Notes under the pieces: generated by a model
Told to the model about the DNA's origin: nothing
Databases searched by the model: none
What the model saw: only the letters and a program-made list of their open reading frames with translations
NCBI RefSeq assembly: GCF_003626915.1
Contig: NZ_CP032570.1
Span: forward strand, 1,798,001-1,862,000
Reading direction: 5' to 3'
DNA from: Tsuneonella amylolytica
GTDB lineage: Bacteria; Pseudomonadota; Alphaproteobacteria; Sphingomonadales; Sphingomonadaceae
DNA length: 64,000 nucleotides
Made by a program: the position numbers and the translations under genes
In this document: one piece after another, positions 1 to 9,888 of the stretch
Numbering within the stretch: the first letter of the stretch is position 1
Layout: every line of letters starts with the position of its first letter

Positions 1-1
1 T

Positions 2-1912
2 CCGACGATCGCCTACGGCGACGAGCGCAAGCGCCGCGACGGCGACACCTGGACTTTCGCCACCAACATCGGCGTGCCGGTGGGCGACGGCTATTTCAAC
101 GTCACGGCCGAATACAAGGACCGCGACCCCACCAACCGTTCGGGCCCCGACATCCGCCGCCAGTACGCGCCAGCGAACGACCCGCGCGAACTCACCTTCG
201 ACCGGTTCAGCCACCGCTACGGCGACGGCCAGTCGCAGGATTACAACTTCTTCATCAACGCCGGCGCACCGCTGTTCGACACGGGGTTCGAGCTTTACGA
301 ATTCGCCAGCTACGGCAACCGGCAGGGCAACGGCGCGGGCTTCTACCGCCGCTCGCTCGACGCGCGGAACATCGACTATTCGAACGGCGGCCGGCCGATC
401 TATGCCGACGGCTTCCTGCCGCTGATCGTGAGCGACATCGAGGATATCGCGGCGGTCGTCGGCGTGCGCGGCGATCTTGCCGGCTTCAACGTCGACCTGT
501 CGGGCAACTACGGCACCAATCGGCTGAACTACCACGTCGAGGAGAGCGTCAACACGTCGCTCGGCGGGGCGGTCAGCCCGCGGCGCTTCTACGCCGGCGG
601 CCTGCGTTCGGGCCAGACCTCGATCAACTTCGACGCCCAGCGCGCGATCGATCTCGGCCTCGGCGACACGTCGATCGCGGCCGGGTTGGAATACCGCAAC
701 GAGAACTACAAGATCGTGCGCGGCGACCGGTTCAGCTACGTGGCCGGTCCCTACACCTTCTCCAACGGCGCGGCGCCCGGTGCCCAGGTGTTTCCGGGCT
801 TCTCGCCCAGCACCGAAGTCGACGCCTCGCGCGACAGCTACGCCGCCTACCTCGAGCTCGATGCCGACCTGTCGGACATGATCAACGTGCAGGCCGCCGG
901 CCGGTACGAGCATTTCTCCGACTTCGGCGGCACGCTCAACGGCAAGCTGGCCGGGCGTATCGAGCCGGTGGACGGCATCGCGGTGCGCGGATCGATCTCG
1001 ACCGGCTTCCGCGCGCCGGGCATGGCGCAGCAGTACTTCTCGACCACGTCCACCAACAACGTGGCGGGCGTGGGCCTGATCGAGATCGGCACCTTCCCGG
1101 TCAGCTCGCCCATCGCGGTGGCACTCGGCGCGCAGCCGCTGGAGCCCGAAAAGTCGGTCAACATCGGCGGCGGCGTGGTTTTCACCGCGGTGCGGGGCTT
1201 CAACCTCACGGTCGATTACTACAACATCAAGATCAACGACCGCATCGTGCTGACCGAGAACCTGCAAGGGGCCGACGTGGTGGCGATCCTGCAGGCGGCG
1301 GGCGTGGTCGGCACATCGGGGCGGTTTTTCATCAACGGCGTCGATACCCGCACACAAGGTCTCGACGTGGTTGCGAACTACCGCGTGCCGGACTTCGGCT
1401 TCGGCCGGGTCAGCCTGACCGCCGGCTTCAACATCAACGATACCAAGATCACCGACCGCAAGACCTTCAGCGGGTTCACCGCGGCCCGCCTGTTCGCGCG
1501 GCCCGAGAGCTTCCGCCTGACCGACGGGCAACCGTCGAACAAGCTCAACCTCGGTCTGGACTGGGATTACGAGCCGGTCGGCTTTACCCTGCGCGCCAAC
1601 CGCTACGGCAAGGTCTTCCTGCCGGTGGGCAACGTCAACGACATCGGAATCGAGAAGGGCGCGGCGCCGGGCGACATCACTTTGTCGCCCAAGTGGATCG
1701 TCGATGCCGAAGTGCGCGTGCAGCCCGGCAACGGGCTGGAGCTGGCGGTGGGCGCCAACAACCTCCTCGACGAGTATCCCGACCGCCTGCCGTTCGGGAC
1801 CGTGAACGGCTACAACTACGGGCTCAACAACAGCTTCCTGCCGTATTCCGCGCAGTCGCCGTTCGGGTTCAGCGGGCGGTTCGTCTACGGCCGGATCGCG
1901 CTCGACTTCTGA
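2..1912 (+). CDS. TonB-dependent outer-membrane receptor, 3' part
   Basis: The reading frame is open from base 2, so the gene starts upstream of the window and the N-terminal signal, TonB box and most of the plug are missing. What is visible is the beta-barrel: alternating amphipathic strands, a late FRAPG-like stretch (residues STGFRAPGMAQQ around base 1000), NNLLDEYPDR near the C-terminus and a terminal strand ending in RIALDF, the usual outer-membrane C-terminal Phe. Members of the family import siderophores, vitamins or oligomers across the outer membrane using TonB energy. The substrate cannot be read from this part. A strong terminator follows at once, so it is the last gene of its transcript. 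Confidence 0.9.
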   Translation, partial: PTIAYGDERKRRDGDTWTFATNIGVPVGDGYFNVTAEYKDRDPTNRSGPDIRRQYAPANDPRELTFDRFSHRYGDGQSQDYNFFINAGAPLFDTGFELYEFASYGNRQGNGAGFYRRSLDARNIDYSNGGRPIYADGFLPLIVSDIEDIAAVVGVRGDLAGFNVDLSGNYGTNRLNYHVEESVNTSLGGAVSPRRFYAGGLRSGQTSINFDAQRAIDLGLGDTSIAAGLEYRNENYKIVRGDRFSYVAGPYTFSNGAAPGAQVFPGFSPSTEVDASRDSYAAYLELDADLSDMINVQAAGRYEHFSDFGGTLNGKLAGRIEPVDGIAVRGSISTGFRAPGMAQQYFSTTSTNNVAGVGLIEIGTFPVSSPIAVALGAQPLEPEKSVNIGGGVVFTAVRGFNLTVDYYNIKINDRIVLTENLQGADVVAILQAAGVVGTSGRFFINGVDTRTQGLDVVANYRVPDFGFGRVSLTAGFNINDTKITDRKTFSGFTAARLFARPESFRLTDGQPSNKLNLGLDWDYEPVGFTLRANRYGKVFLPVGNVNDIGIEKGAAPGDITLSPKWIVDAEVRVQPGNGLELAVGANNLLDEYPDRLPFGTVNGYNYGLNNSFLPYSAQSPFGFSGRFVYGRIALDF

Positions 1913-1936
1913 CGGCGACGAACGAACTACGCGATG

Positions 1937-1970
1937 CCCCGCCGGTTGCCGCCGGCGGGGATTTCGTTTT
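1937..1970 (+). terminator. Rho-independent terminator of the TonB receptor gene
   Basis: Nine-base perfect stem CCCCGCCGG / CCGGCGGGG (1937-1945 and 1952-1960) with a six-base loop, followed by ATTTCGTTTT. It lies 25 bases after the receptor stop codon, and its T-tract overlaps the stop codon of the convergent flavin reductase gene. Confidence 0.85.
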
Positions 1971-2604
1971 AGTCCTCCAGCGGCCAGCGCACGCGGTCGA
2001 TCTTCGTCCGGTCGCTGCCGCGCCAGTACCAGCCGGCCCCGTGCGCGCGGCCGACGAGCTTCATCGCCGGGGCGTCGATGCGCAGGCGCCCGTCCTCGTC
2101 GCCCACGAAGCGGTCGTCGATATGGGTCGCGAGCACCTCGCCGATCACGATGCCGCCGCGATCGTGCGTTTCGACGAAGCGCCACAGGCGGCATTCGAAG
2201 GCGACCGGCGCATCGGCGATGCGCGGCGGGGCGACGAGCGACGATGGCACGAGGGCGACGCCCACTGCCTTCGCCTCGCTCGCATCCGCCGGGGCGTCGG
2301 CGGCGGTAAGGACCATCGCCTCGGCCTGATCCTCGCCCACCAGCGCGATGGTGAACTCCTCGGTGTCCAGGATGTTACGCAGGCTGTCCTTGCGCGCCTC
2401 GCCCGCGCGCACATCGTCGGCGCCGATGCCGATGGCTACCAGCGGGGGCGTGCCGCCCATCGCGTTGAAGAACGAATAGGGCGCGGCGTTCACCATGCCG
2501 CCCGAACCGGTACTGACGATCCAGGCGATCGGGCGCGGGTGGACGGTGTTGACCAGCAGCTTGTAGCGGGTCGCCGGGTCGAGCTCTGCCATCGTGAATT
2601 GCAT
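1969..2604 (-). CDS. Flavin reductase family protein (FMN-binding split barrel)
   Basis: A 211-residue protein resembling the flavoredoxin/DIM6-NTAB flavin reductase-like family, which bind FMN and pass electrons from NAD(P)H to flavin or a partner oxygenase. Family-type features are the early HPRPIAWIVST segment, NAAPYSFFNAMG, and a late DEDGRLRIDAPAMKLVGR. The frame stays open upstream to 2712, but that extension would run through the pstS terminator at 2636-2668, so the ATG at 2604 (or the one four codons later at 2592) is preferred. No partner oxygenase is adjacent; the substrate is unknown. Confidence 0.82.
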   Translation of the reverse strand: MQFTMAELDPATRYKLLVNTVHPRPIAWIVSTGSGGMVNAAPYSFFNAMGGTPPLVAIGIGADDVRAGEARKDSLRNILDTEEFTIALVGEDQAEAMVLTAADAPADASEAKAVGVALVPSSLVAPPRIADAPVAFECRLWRFVETHDRGGIVIGEVLATHIDDRFVGDEDGRLRIDAPAMKLVGRAHGAGWYWRGSDRTKIDRVRWPLED

Positions 2605-2635
2605 CGCCGAGAGATGGGCCGCCCGGCCCCGAACG

Positions 2636-2668
2636 AAAAGACCCCGCCGGATCGCTCCGGCGGGGTCT
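2636..2668 (-). terminator. Rho-independent terminator of pstS
   Basis: On the minus strand a 13-base-pair perfect stem (arms 2639-2651 and 2656-2668, TCGC-type loop) is followed by TTTT. It lies 27 bases past the pstS stop codon and separates pstS from the downstream flavin reductase gene. Confidence 0.88.
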
Positions 2669-2695
2669 CTCGCATACGGTCCTGTCGGGCGCGGC

Positions 2696-3745
2696 TTACT
2701 TGAGGCCTTCACCCGTCATCGCAGTGCCGCCTGTCGCGGCCTGCGTGGCGGCGGCCTGGACGTCGTCCGGCGCGGCGACGAAGCCGATCTTCGACAGCGG
2801 GCCGCCCTTGCCCCAGCTCTTGGCCCACTGGGCCATGTATTCGCCGAGACCCGGGATCACGCCGACGTGCTGCTTCTTGTAGTAGACGTACAGCGGGCGC
2901 GCGCCGGGGTAGGTGAAGTTCGAGATGTTGTCGTAGGTCGCCTCGACCCCGTTCATCGGCAGATCCTGCAGCTTCTGGATGTTCTCCTCGAGGTAGGAGA
3001 ACCCGAAGACGCCCACGGCCTTGGGATTGCCCTCGATCTTCTGCACGATCAGGTTGTCCTGCTCGCCCTGGTCGACATAGGCGCCGTCCGAGCGGACTTC
3101 GGTGCAGACCTGCTCGAACTGGTCCTTGTTGCTGTCTTTCAGCGCCTTCATCGCCGGGTCGCTTTCACAGCCCTTGGTGAGGATCAGTTCCTTCAGCGCG
3201 TCGCGCGTGCCCGAAGTGGACGGCGGCCCGTAGACGAGGATCGGCTCGGCGGGCAGCGAGGGGTCGACGTCGCGCCAGGTCTTGGCGGTCTGGTCCTTGC
3301 CGAACGGCTTGGCGGCCAGCGCCTTGTAGACGATCTCGGGGGTGAGATTCATCATGATGCCGCCCTTGGTCGAGGCGAAGGCGATGCCGTCGAGGCCCAC
3401 CTGCACTTCGACGACGTCGGTCACGCCGTTCTTCTTGCAGTCCTCGAACTCGCTCGCCTTCATGCGGCGGCTGGCGTTCACGATGTCGGGGGTCGACGGA
3501 CCCATGCCGGCGCAGAACAGCTTGATGCCACCGCCCGTGCCGGTCGATTCGATGAGCGGGCTCTTCATGCCGGCATTGGCGGCGACGAAATCCTCGGCGA
3601 CCTTCTTGGCGAAGGGATAGACGGTGCTCGAACCGACCGCGCGGATCGAATCGCGGCTGCCGCCGGCATCGCCGCCCGCGCCGCCGCAAGCGGCGAGCGC
3701 GAGGGTGGAGATGGCGGTGAGCGCGATGGTGGTGAACTTGGTCAT
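2696..3745 (-). CDS. pstS: Phosphate ABC transporter substrate-binding protein PstS
   Basis: A 349-residue periplasmic phosphate-binding protein. The ATG at 3745 gives a lipoprotein-type signal ending in LALAACGG, so the mature protein is probably lipid-anchored, and it has an AGAGGG ribosome site. An upstream in-frame GTG at 3802 is rejected because it lies inside the Pho box. Family motifs are RAVGSSTVYPFAKKVAEDF, STGTGGGIKLFC (phosphate contacts) and PSTSGTRDALKELI. The usual pstCAB partners are not next to it; instead an anion-porin gene lies upstream in the same orientation. Expression is probably PhoB-dependent, from the box at 3796-3813. Confidence 0.95.
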   Translation of the reverse strand: MTKFTTIALTAISTLALAACGGAGGDAGGSRDSIRAVGSSTVYPFAKKVAEDFVAANAGMKSPLIESTGTGGGIKLFCAGMGPSTPDIVNASRRMKASEFEDCKKNGVTDVVEVQVGLDGIAFASTKGGIMMNLTPEIVYKALAAKPFGKDQTAKTWRDVDPSLPAEPILVYGPPSTSGTRDALKELILTKGCESDPAMKALKDSNKDQFEQVCTEVRSDGAYVDQGEQDNLIVQKIEGNPKAVGVFGFSYLEENIQKLQDLPMNGVEATYDNISNFTYPGARPLYVYYKKQHVGVIPGLGEYMAQWAKSWGKGGPLSKIGFVAAPDDVQAAATQAATGGTAMTGEGLK

Positions 3746-3795
3746 TTGGATTGGTGCCCTCTGTTTCAGGTCGCCCGCGCCGCTAGCCTTGCTTT

Positions 3796-3813
3796 GTGAC
3801 ACGGGAATGACAG
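3796..3813 (-). promoter_or_regulatory. Pho box in front of pstS
   Basis: On the minus strand the site reads CTGTCAT-TCCC-GTGTCAC, two seven-base half-sites on an 11-base period, which is the arrangement of a PhoB-binding box. It lies 51 bases upstream of the pstS start codon. Confidence 0.8.
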
Positions 3814-3826
3814 GTTTCTGGCGATA

Positions 3827-5215
3827 TCAGAAATCGATCTGCGCGCGCATGCCGACGGCGTCGACGGCGTAGTTCCGGTCGCCGCCCGCGGCAGGGATGG
3901 CGGCATCCGAATAGACCACATGGCCGTAGTTCAGCACGAAGCGGACGTAGTCGATCGGAGTCCAGATCAGGCTGGCCTCGTAGCCGTTCTGGCGGCCGCC
4001 GACTACGCCTCCGTCGACTAGGTCGAGATAGTCGTAGCGCACGTTGAACTGCACGGCGCCCATGCCGCCCTTGCTGACCGGATTGGCTGGCTTCACCCGG
4101 TCGAACGTGCCGCCCTTGTAGCCGCGAGTGTCGCCCTTGGTCAGGAATACCCCGGCTTCTGCATAACCGCCGAAGAACGTCGGATCGGTCAGCGCGCCGG
4201 GGCGGTTCACCCGCTGCCAGTGCGTTTCGCCGGTGACGTGGAACGGCCCCTTGATGAACGCCGCCTCGAGACCGTAGCCGAGCTCGCTGCGTGCGGAGAG
4301 ATTGCCGGTGTCGATGAAGCGGATGTCGGGCGTGTGGATGAACGGCCGCACGCGGTATCGCACGCTGGAAGCCGAATCGTTGAGGTCGTGCCAGTGGACC
4401 GACCCGCCGAGGTGCAACTGGCCGCCGGCAAGTTTCGGCGCGAAGACCGCCCGCCCGTCGAGCGAGACCGAGTTGTTGCCGTCGTCGTTAAGGTCGGCGA
4501 CATTGTCGGTGAAGGCGCCGGCCTGCACGACGACATCGCCGGCCGAATAGGTGGCGCTTGCGCCCAAGCGCCGCTCGAACCCGAACGCGGTGTTCATCGC
4601 GGCGCGCTCGGTCATCGTCGTGAACAGGTCGCTGGTCAGTTCTTCCAGCCCCCAGAACGGCTTGTGCTGGCCGACCGTGAGGCCAAGTTCCTTCGACGCC
4701 TCGTAGGTGAGGTAGAGGTCGGTGATCTCGACGCTGCTCGCGGCGACGTCGATTTCGGCGCGGTAGCCGAAGCCGCCGGGGATCTTGCCATCGAACCCAA
4801 GATAGGCGCGGCGCAATTCGCTGCCGAAGCCGGTGGCGGTGTCGACGATCCCGTCCGGTGCCGACAGGTTGCCGGCATCGACCTGGATGCGGCCGCGGGA
4901 CTTAAAGCTCCAGCCGCTGGCGGTCGTGAACTCGGGCGCGCCCTTCCAGGCGGTCTTGGTCTCGGCGGCGGGGGCCGGAGCGGGGATCGGAGCTATTGCG
5001 GCGACAGCGACGGGGGCGGGCGGGGACGGCTGCGCCTTCGCGGTCTCGAGCTCGGCTTCCAGCATATCGATGCGGCTGGCCATCGCGGCCATCTGCGCGC
5101 GCATCGCGGCGATCTCGCGGGCGACGGCGGCATCGTCTTGCGCGGCGGCGGGGGCAGCCCAGCCGGCCGCAACGGCGACGGCAAGCGTCGAGATCGAAAG
5201 ACGGTTCGCGGTCAC
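3827..5215 (-). CDS. Phosphate-selective porin, OprO/OprP family
   Basis: A 462-residue outer-membrane porin. It has a signal peptide ending AAPAAAQ, then a short coiled coil (about residues 30-60, AAMRAQMAAMASRIDMLEAE type), a Pro/Ala linker, then the barrel starting near SGWSFKSRGRIQVDAG and ending with MRAQIDF (terminal Phe). These match the OprO/OprP porins, which pass phosphate or polyphosphate across the outer membrane. The neighbour pstS and a Pho-box-like site upstream (5273-5290) support a role in phosphate uptake. Anion selectivity itself cannot be read from the sequence. Confidence 0.9.
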   Translation of the reverse strand: MTANRLSISTLAVAVAAGWAAPAAAQDDAAVAREIAAMRAQMAAMASRIDMLEAELETAKAQPSPPAPVAVAAIAPIPAPAPAAETKTAWKGAPEFTTASGWSFKSRGRIQVDAGNLSAPDGIVDTATGFGSELRRAYLGFDGKIPGGFGYRAEIDVAASSVEITDLYLTYEASKELGLTVGQHKPFWGLEELTSDLFTTMTERAAMNTAFGFERRLGASATYSAGDVVVQAGAFTDNVADLNDDGNNSVSLDGRAVFAPKLAGGQLHLGGSVHWHDLNDSASSVRYRVRPFIHTPDIRFIDTGNLSARSELGYGLEAAFIKGPFHVTGETHWQRVNRPGALTDPTFFGGYAEAGVFLTKGDTRGYKGGTFDRVKPANPVSKGGMGAVQFNVRYDYLDLVDGGVVGGRQNGYEASLIWTPIDYVRFVLNYGHVVYSDAAIPAAGGDRNYAVDAVGMRAQIDF

Positions 5216-5272
5216 TTTCGTGTGTCCCTCATGACAGGAATGTGTCGTTCGCCAGCGCGCCTAGTCGGGATG

Positions 5273-5290
5273 TGTGACAACTGCGTGACG
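5273..5290 (-). promoter_or_regulatory. Pho-box-like site in front of the porin gene
   Basis: Minus-strand reading CGTCACG-CAGT-TGTCACA: two GTCAC-centred half-sites on an 11-base period, as at the pstS box. It lies 58 bases upstream of the porin start and, on the other strand, 116 bases before ald. The match to CTGTCAT is weaker in the first half-site. Confidence 0.65.
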
Positions 5291-5318
5291 ACAAATCCGA
5301 TAGCCGCGCGGAATGGCG

Positions 5319-5389
5319 CCGGTCCCCATGGCGCTTGCGGGGAACCGGTTGCAACTGTAACGGCCCGCGCACGTGGGGACGCTTCCCCA
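5319..5389 (+). repeat. Two inverted repeats in the ald leader
   Basis: Between the Pho-like site and ald are two hairpins: CCGGTCCCC paired with GGGGAACCGG (5319-5327 with 5339-5348, one bulge) and TGGGGA-CGCT-TCCCCA (5374-5379 with 5384-5389). The second sits just before the ald ribosome site. They may be protein-binding dyads (ald genes are often controlled by an Lrp/AsnC-type regulator) or leader hairpins. No regulator gene is adjacent. Confidence 0.5.
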
Positions 5390-5405
5390 TTTGCGGAGAG
5401 TTATC

Positions 5406-6521
<1,116 letters not shown>

Positions 6522-6580
6522 CGCGCTGGCTTTACCGGGGCCGGCCCGCTTTCGATAGGGTCGGCTTCCAGTGGTCCTCG

Positions 6581-7498
6581 TCAGGTCGGCTTCCAGCCGA
6601 TGTCGACGAAGCGGGCCGACTTGGGCACGTCGGTCACGGCCTGGTTAATCGTGACCGTCTCGCCCGCCGCGATCGTGGCCTTGGGCGGGGCGATTTCCCA
6701 GCTGAACACCTTGCGGTCGCGCGCGTCGCTCATCACGATCAGCACCGGCGGCAGGCGCAGTGTCTCGCGGCCCACATTCTTGACCGTGCCGCTGACCCCG
6801 AAGAACTCGGTCCCGTCGGGCAGGGTTCGCCGGTCGAGCTGGTCGCGCGGGAAATCGAGCACCAGGTCGCGCTGGCCGAGCGCGAAGGTCGGCCGGCTGA
6901 TCGGCACCCAGTCGGGCAGGCCCCAGTAGCTGACCGCCGCCACCGTGCCGAGCGCGATCGCAGCGAACAGCGCGGCGGCGATCGTCCAGACCTTCATCAT
7001 GTTGCGCCGCGGCCGGAACGGCGGGGCGTAGTCGAACTGCGAGACTTCCTCGCCGTAACCCTCGGGCTCCGGCTCGGCAGCGCGTTCGCGCTCTACGACG
7101 GTGGGCGGGGGCAGGTCGTCATCGGAATAGGTTGCCGCGACAGGGCGTGGATCGGGGCGGGCCTCGGGTTCGTCTAACGGCTCTTCCGAAAGGCGGCGCG
7201 GCGACACATCCGCGGGCGGGCCGGACAGCGCATCGTCGGGGCGCTCGTCGAAGGCCGGCGGCGCGGCGGGCGGCGGGGCGGGGCGCTGAACGGCGGCCGG
7301 GCGCGGCTCCGGTTGCTGTGCGGGTGCAGCAGGAGCGGGTGCGGGCGGCGGCGGGGCCATCTCCGCCAGGTCGAGCACCGGGCCGTCGACATGCCAGCTG
7401 TGGCGGCATTTCGCGCAGCGCACGGTCCGCCCTTCCGCGCCGATGGCGCTGTCCGGCACGACGTAACGCGTCGAGCACGCAGGGCAGGCGATGATCAT
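6581..7498 (-). CDS. MJ0042-type zinc-ribbon membrane protein with DUF3426-like C-terminus
   Basis: A 305-residue protein. The N-terminus carries a zinc ribbon ([16 protein letters not shown]...CAKC, two CxxC pairs). A long Pro/Ala/Glu-rich low-complexity linker (about 45-165) is followed by one transmembrane helix ([18 protein letters not shown]) and a C-terminal beta domain ([21 protein letters not shown]) like DUF3426. The start ATG at 7498 directly precedes the zinc ribbon. In sphingomonads this gene commonly stands divergent from ftsE, as here. Its function is not established; a surface or envelope sensing role is inference. Confidence 0.85.
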   Translation of the reverse strand: MIIACPACSTRYVVPDSAIGAEGRTVRCAKCRHSWHVDGPVLDLAEMAPPPPAPAPAAPAQQPEPRPAAVQRPAPPPAAPPAFDERPDDALSGPPADVSPRRLSEEPLDEPEARPDPRPVAATYSDDDLPPPTVVERERAAEPEPEGYGEEVSQFDYAPPFRPRRNMMKVWTIAAALFAAIALGTVAAVSYWGLPDWVPISRPTFALGQRDLVLDFPRDQLDRRTLPDGTEFFGVSGTVKNVGRETLRLPPVLIVMSDARDRKVFSWEIAPPKATIAAGETVTINQAVTDVPKSARFVDIGWKPT

Positions 7499-7665
7499 TC
7501 CGACGCGATTCCTACGGCCTGCCGCAGCGCGCAACAAGGCTCGCCGCCGCCATGCCGTCACGCAGACGGCTTTTTTCCACATGGAAGCGCGGCTATAGCC
7601 CGCGCGCCGATGCCGTTTTCCCGCAATCCCGCCCCATCCCGCTGGCTCCCGCCGAGGCGATCGCC

Positions 7666-8421
7666 GTGAGCTTCGACGCGCCCGACATCGTGACGTTCGA
7701 CAACGTGGGACTGCGCTACGGCACCGACAGGGAAGTGCTGACCGACGTCTCGTTCACGCTGCATCCGGGGGGTTTCTACTTCCTCACCGGAGCGAGCGGC
7801 GCGGGCAAGACCTCGATGCTCAAGCTGCTCTACCTCGCCCAGAGGCCGAGCCGGGGTGCGATCCGCATGTTCGGCACCGACGTCATCACCGTCCCGCGCG
7901 AACGGCTGCCCGCGTTCCGCCGCCGGCTCGGGGTCGTATTCCAGGACTTCCGCCTCGTGCCGCACCTGTCCGCCTTCGACAACGTGGCGTTGCCGCTGCG
8001 CGTATCGGGCGTGCGCGAGGACGAACTCAACGGGCCGGTATCCGACATGCTCGACTGGGTGGGCCTGACGCACCGCATCGACGCGCGCCCGGCCACGCTG
8101 TCGGGCGGCGAGCAGCAGCGCGTGGCGATCGCGCGCGCGGTGATCGGCCGGCCGGACCTGCTCATCGCCGACGAGCCGACGGGCAACGTCGATCCCGAAA
8201 TGGCGCTCAAGCTGCTCCGCCTGTTCGAGGCGCTCAATCGCCTCGGCACGACCGTGGTCGTGGCCACTCACGACGTGCACCTGCTGCGAAAGGTGCCCGA
8301 TTCCCTCATCATGCGGCTCGACAAGGGGCGGCTACACGACCCCACCGGCGCGCTTCGCTTCCCGCCGCGCCGCGAACCGCGCAACCGCGACGACTTGCTC
8401 GAGGCGGAGGATTTCGCATGA
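7666..8421 (+). CDS. ftsE: Cell-division ABC ATPase FtsE
   Basis: A 251-residue ATPase of the FtsEX complex, which couples septal ring assembly to control of peptidoglycan hydrolysis at the inner membrane. Walker A is GASGAGKTS, the ABC signature [14 protein letters not shown], Walker [13 protein letters not shown] and the H-loop VVVATHD. The GTG at 7666 is chosen: it has GAGG nine bases upstream and gives near-family length, while the open frame upstream to 7552 lacks homologous-looking sequence. The stop overlaps the ftsX start by four bases, so translation is probably coupled. Confidence 0.95.
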   Translation: MSFDAPDIVTFDNVGLRYGTDREVLTDVSFTLHPGGFYFLTGASGAGKTSMLKLLYLAQRPSRGAIRMFGTDVITVPRERLPAFRRRLGVVFQDFRLVPHLSAFDNVALPLRVSGVREDELNGPVSDMLDWVGLTHRIDARPATLSGGEQQRVAIARAVIGRPDLLIADEPTGNVDPEMALKLLRLFEALNRLGTTVVVATHDVHLLRKVPDSLIMRLDKGRLHDPTGALRFPPRREPRNRDDLLEAEDFA

Positions 8422-9350
8422 AGCGCCCGCCGGTCCTCACCCGCGCGGTTGCGCGCAGCCTCGTGCCGTTCGGCGGCGAGCGTGCCGCGGCGCTGGTGCC
8501 GCACGCCCGGTTCGCCGGCCCGATGCCCTGGGTCATCGCCATCATGATCGCGCTGACGACGATCGCGGCGGCAGGCGGTCTCGCGCTCAGCAACCTTGCC
8601 GACGGTGCGCGGACGGAGCTTTCGGGCGCGGCGACGGTGCAGGTCGTCGAACCGCTGCCGGAGGAACGCGACCGGCAGGTCCGCGCCGCCGAGCGCGCGC
8701 TTGCCGCCCTGCCCGAGGTCGCGAGCATCCGCGTCGTGCCGGAAAGCGAGCTCGACGCGCTGATCGAGCCGTGGCTGGGCGGCGGTATCGACGGCGAGGC
8801 GGTGCCGATGCCCGCGCTGGTCGACGTCGAACTGCGCGGCCCCGCCGACGGGACGCGGCTCGCGCGGCTGCGGCAGGCGCTGGCCGCCACCGCCCCGGCG
8901 GCGCGGGTCGATGCCCAGTCGAGCTGGCTCGCCCCGGTGTTCGCGGCGATCCGCTCGCTCCAGCTCCTCAGCCTCGCGCTCGTGGTCCTGCTTGCGCTCA
9001 CGAGCGCGGCGGCCGTCTGGCTCGCGGCCCGCAGCGCGCTCGGCGCCAATCGCCCGACGATCGAGATCGTCCACCTACTCGGCGGGACCGACGGGCAGAT
9101 CGCGCGGATCTTCCAGCGGTCGGTGGGGTTCGATGCAGTGGCCGGCGGGGCGGCGGGCCTTGCCATCGGGATGGTCGCGGTCTTCGTGCTCGGCAACCAG
9201 TTCGCCGCGCTCGGTTCGGGCATGGTCGCAGGCGGCGGGCTGGGTCCGTTCGACTGGCTGGCCATCGCCGCGATCCCCATCGCGGGCGTCGCCATCGCGA
9301 TGCTGACTGCCCGTTGGACGGTCCTGTCGGCCTTGAGGAAGATGCTGTGA
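8418..9350 (+). CDS. ftsX: Cell-division membrane protein FtsX
   Basis: A 310-residue membrane partner of FtsE. It has one transmembrane segment near residues 35-55 (WVIAIMIALTTIAAAGGLAL), a periplasmic domain, then three helices near the C-terminus (LLSLALVVLLALTSAAAVWL, a Gly/Ala/Val-rich helix, and FDWLAIAAIPIAGVAIAML). This is the FtsX topology. It starts with ATGA overlapping ftsE and ends overlapping the GTG of the next gene. Confidence 0.93.
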   Translation: MKRPPVLTRAVARSLVPFGGERAAALVPHARFAGPMPWVIAIMIALTTIAAAGGLALSNLADGARTELSGAATVQVVEPLPEERDRQVRAAERALAALPEVASIRVVPESELDALIEPWLGGGIDGEAVPMPALVDVELRGPADGTRLARLRQALAATAPAARVDAQSSWLAPVFAAIRSLQLLSLALVVLLALTSAAAVWLAARSALGANRPTIEIVHLLGGTDGQIARIFQRSVGFDAVAGGAAGLAIGMVAVFVLGNQFAALGSGMVAGGGLGPFDWLAIAAIPIAGVAIAMLTARWTVLSALRKML

Positions 9351-9877
9351 TCCGCCGCGCCGTGTCGTTCGTGCTGGTGGTCTACGCCCTCGGCTTCATC
9401 TGGTTTGCCGCCGCACTGCCGCAGCCTTCGCCAAACGTGCGCACCGATATCGTCGTCATTCCCACCGGCGGGCCCGGGCGGATCGAGCACGGGCTCGAAG
9501 TCGTCGCCGGCGGACGGGCGCGCAAGATGCTCGTGACCGGGGTCGACCGCGAGGTGAAGCCGCGCGAATTCGCCGCCCAGTTCGAGGTGCCCGACCGCTT
9601 GATGGAATGCTGTGTGGTGCTGGGCTACGCCGCCGTCGATACCCGCAGCAATGCTGCCGAGACCGCCGCCTGGGTGGCCGATCACCGCGTCCGTTCGATC
9701 CGCCTCGTCACGACCGACTGGCACATGCGCCGCGCCGCGGGCGAGATCGAGGAGGTGCTGCCCGAAGGCGTCACGGTGGTGCGCGATGCCGTCCGGTCCG
9801 AGCCGAGCCTTCCGACCCTGTTCCTCGAATACAACAAGCTGATCGCGAGCGCGCTCGTGCGGCTGCTTCCGGCGTAG
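9347..9877 (+). CDS. YdcF/DUF218 family membrane-anchored protein
   Basis: A 176-residue protein with an N-terminal membrane anchor (RRAVSFVLVVYALGFIWFAAAL) and a DUF218/YdcF-type domain: DIVVIPTGGPGRIEHGLE at the start, then VLGYAAVDTRSNAAETAAWV and VTTDWHMRRAAGEIE. The family includes SanA and ElyC, linked to envelope and undecaprenyl-phosphate functions. The GTG start at 9347 overlaps the ftsX stop, so it belongs to the ftsEX operon. The exact role is unknown. Confidence 0.88.
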   Translation: MIRRAVSFVLVVYALGFIWFAAALPQPSPNVRTDIVVIPTGGPGRIEHGLEVVAGGRARKMLVTGVDREVKPREFAAQFEVPDRLMECCVVLGYAAVDTRSNAAETAAWVADHRVRSIRLVTTDWHMRRAAGEIEEVLPEGVTVVRDAVRSEPSLPTLFLEYNKLIASALVRLLPA

Positions 9878-9888
9878 GAGTCCCGACC

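Noticed and set aside
1693-2703. A 336-residue plus-strand frame after the TonB receptor
   Set aside because: It crosses the terminator and is antisense to the flavin reductase; composition is that of a shadow.
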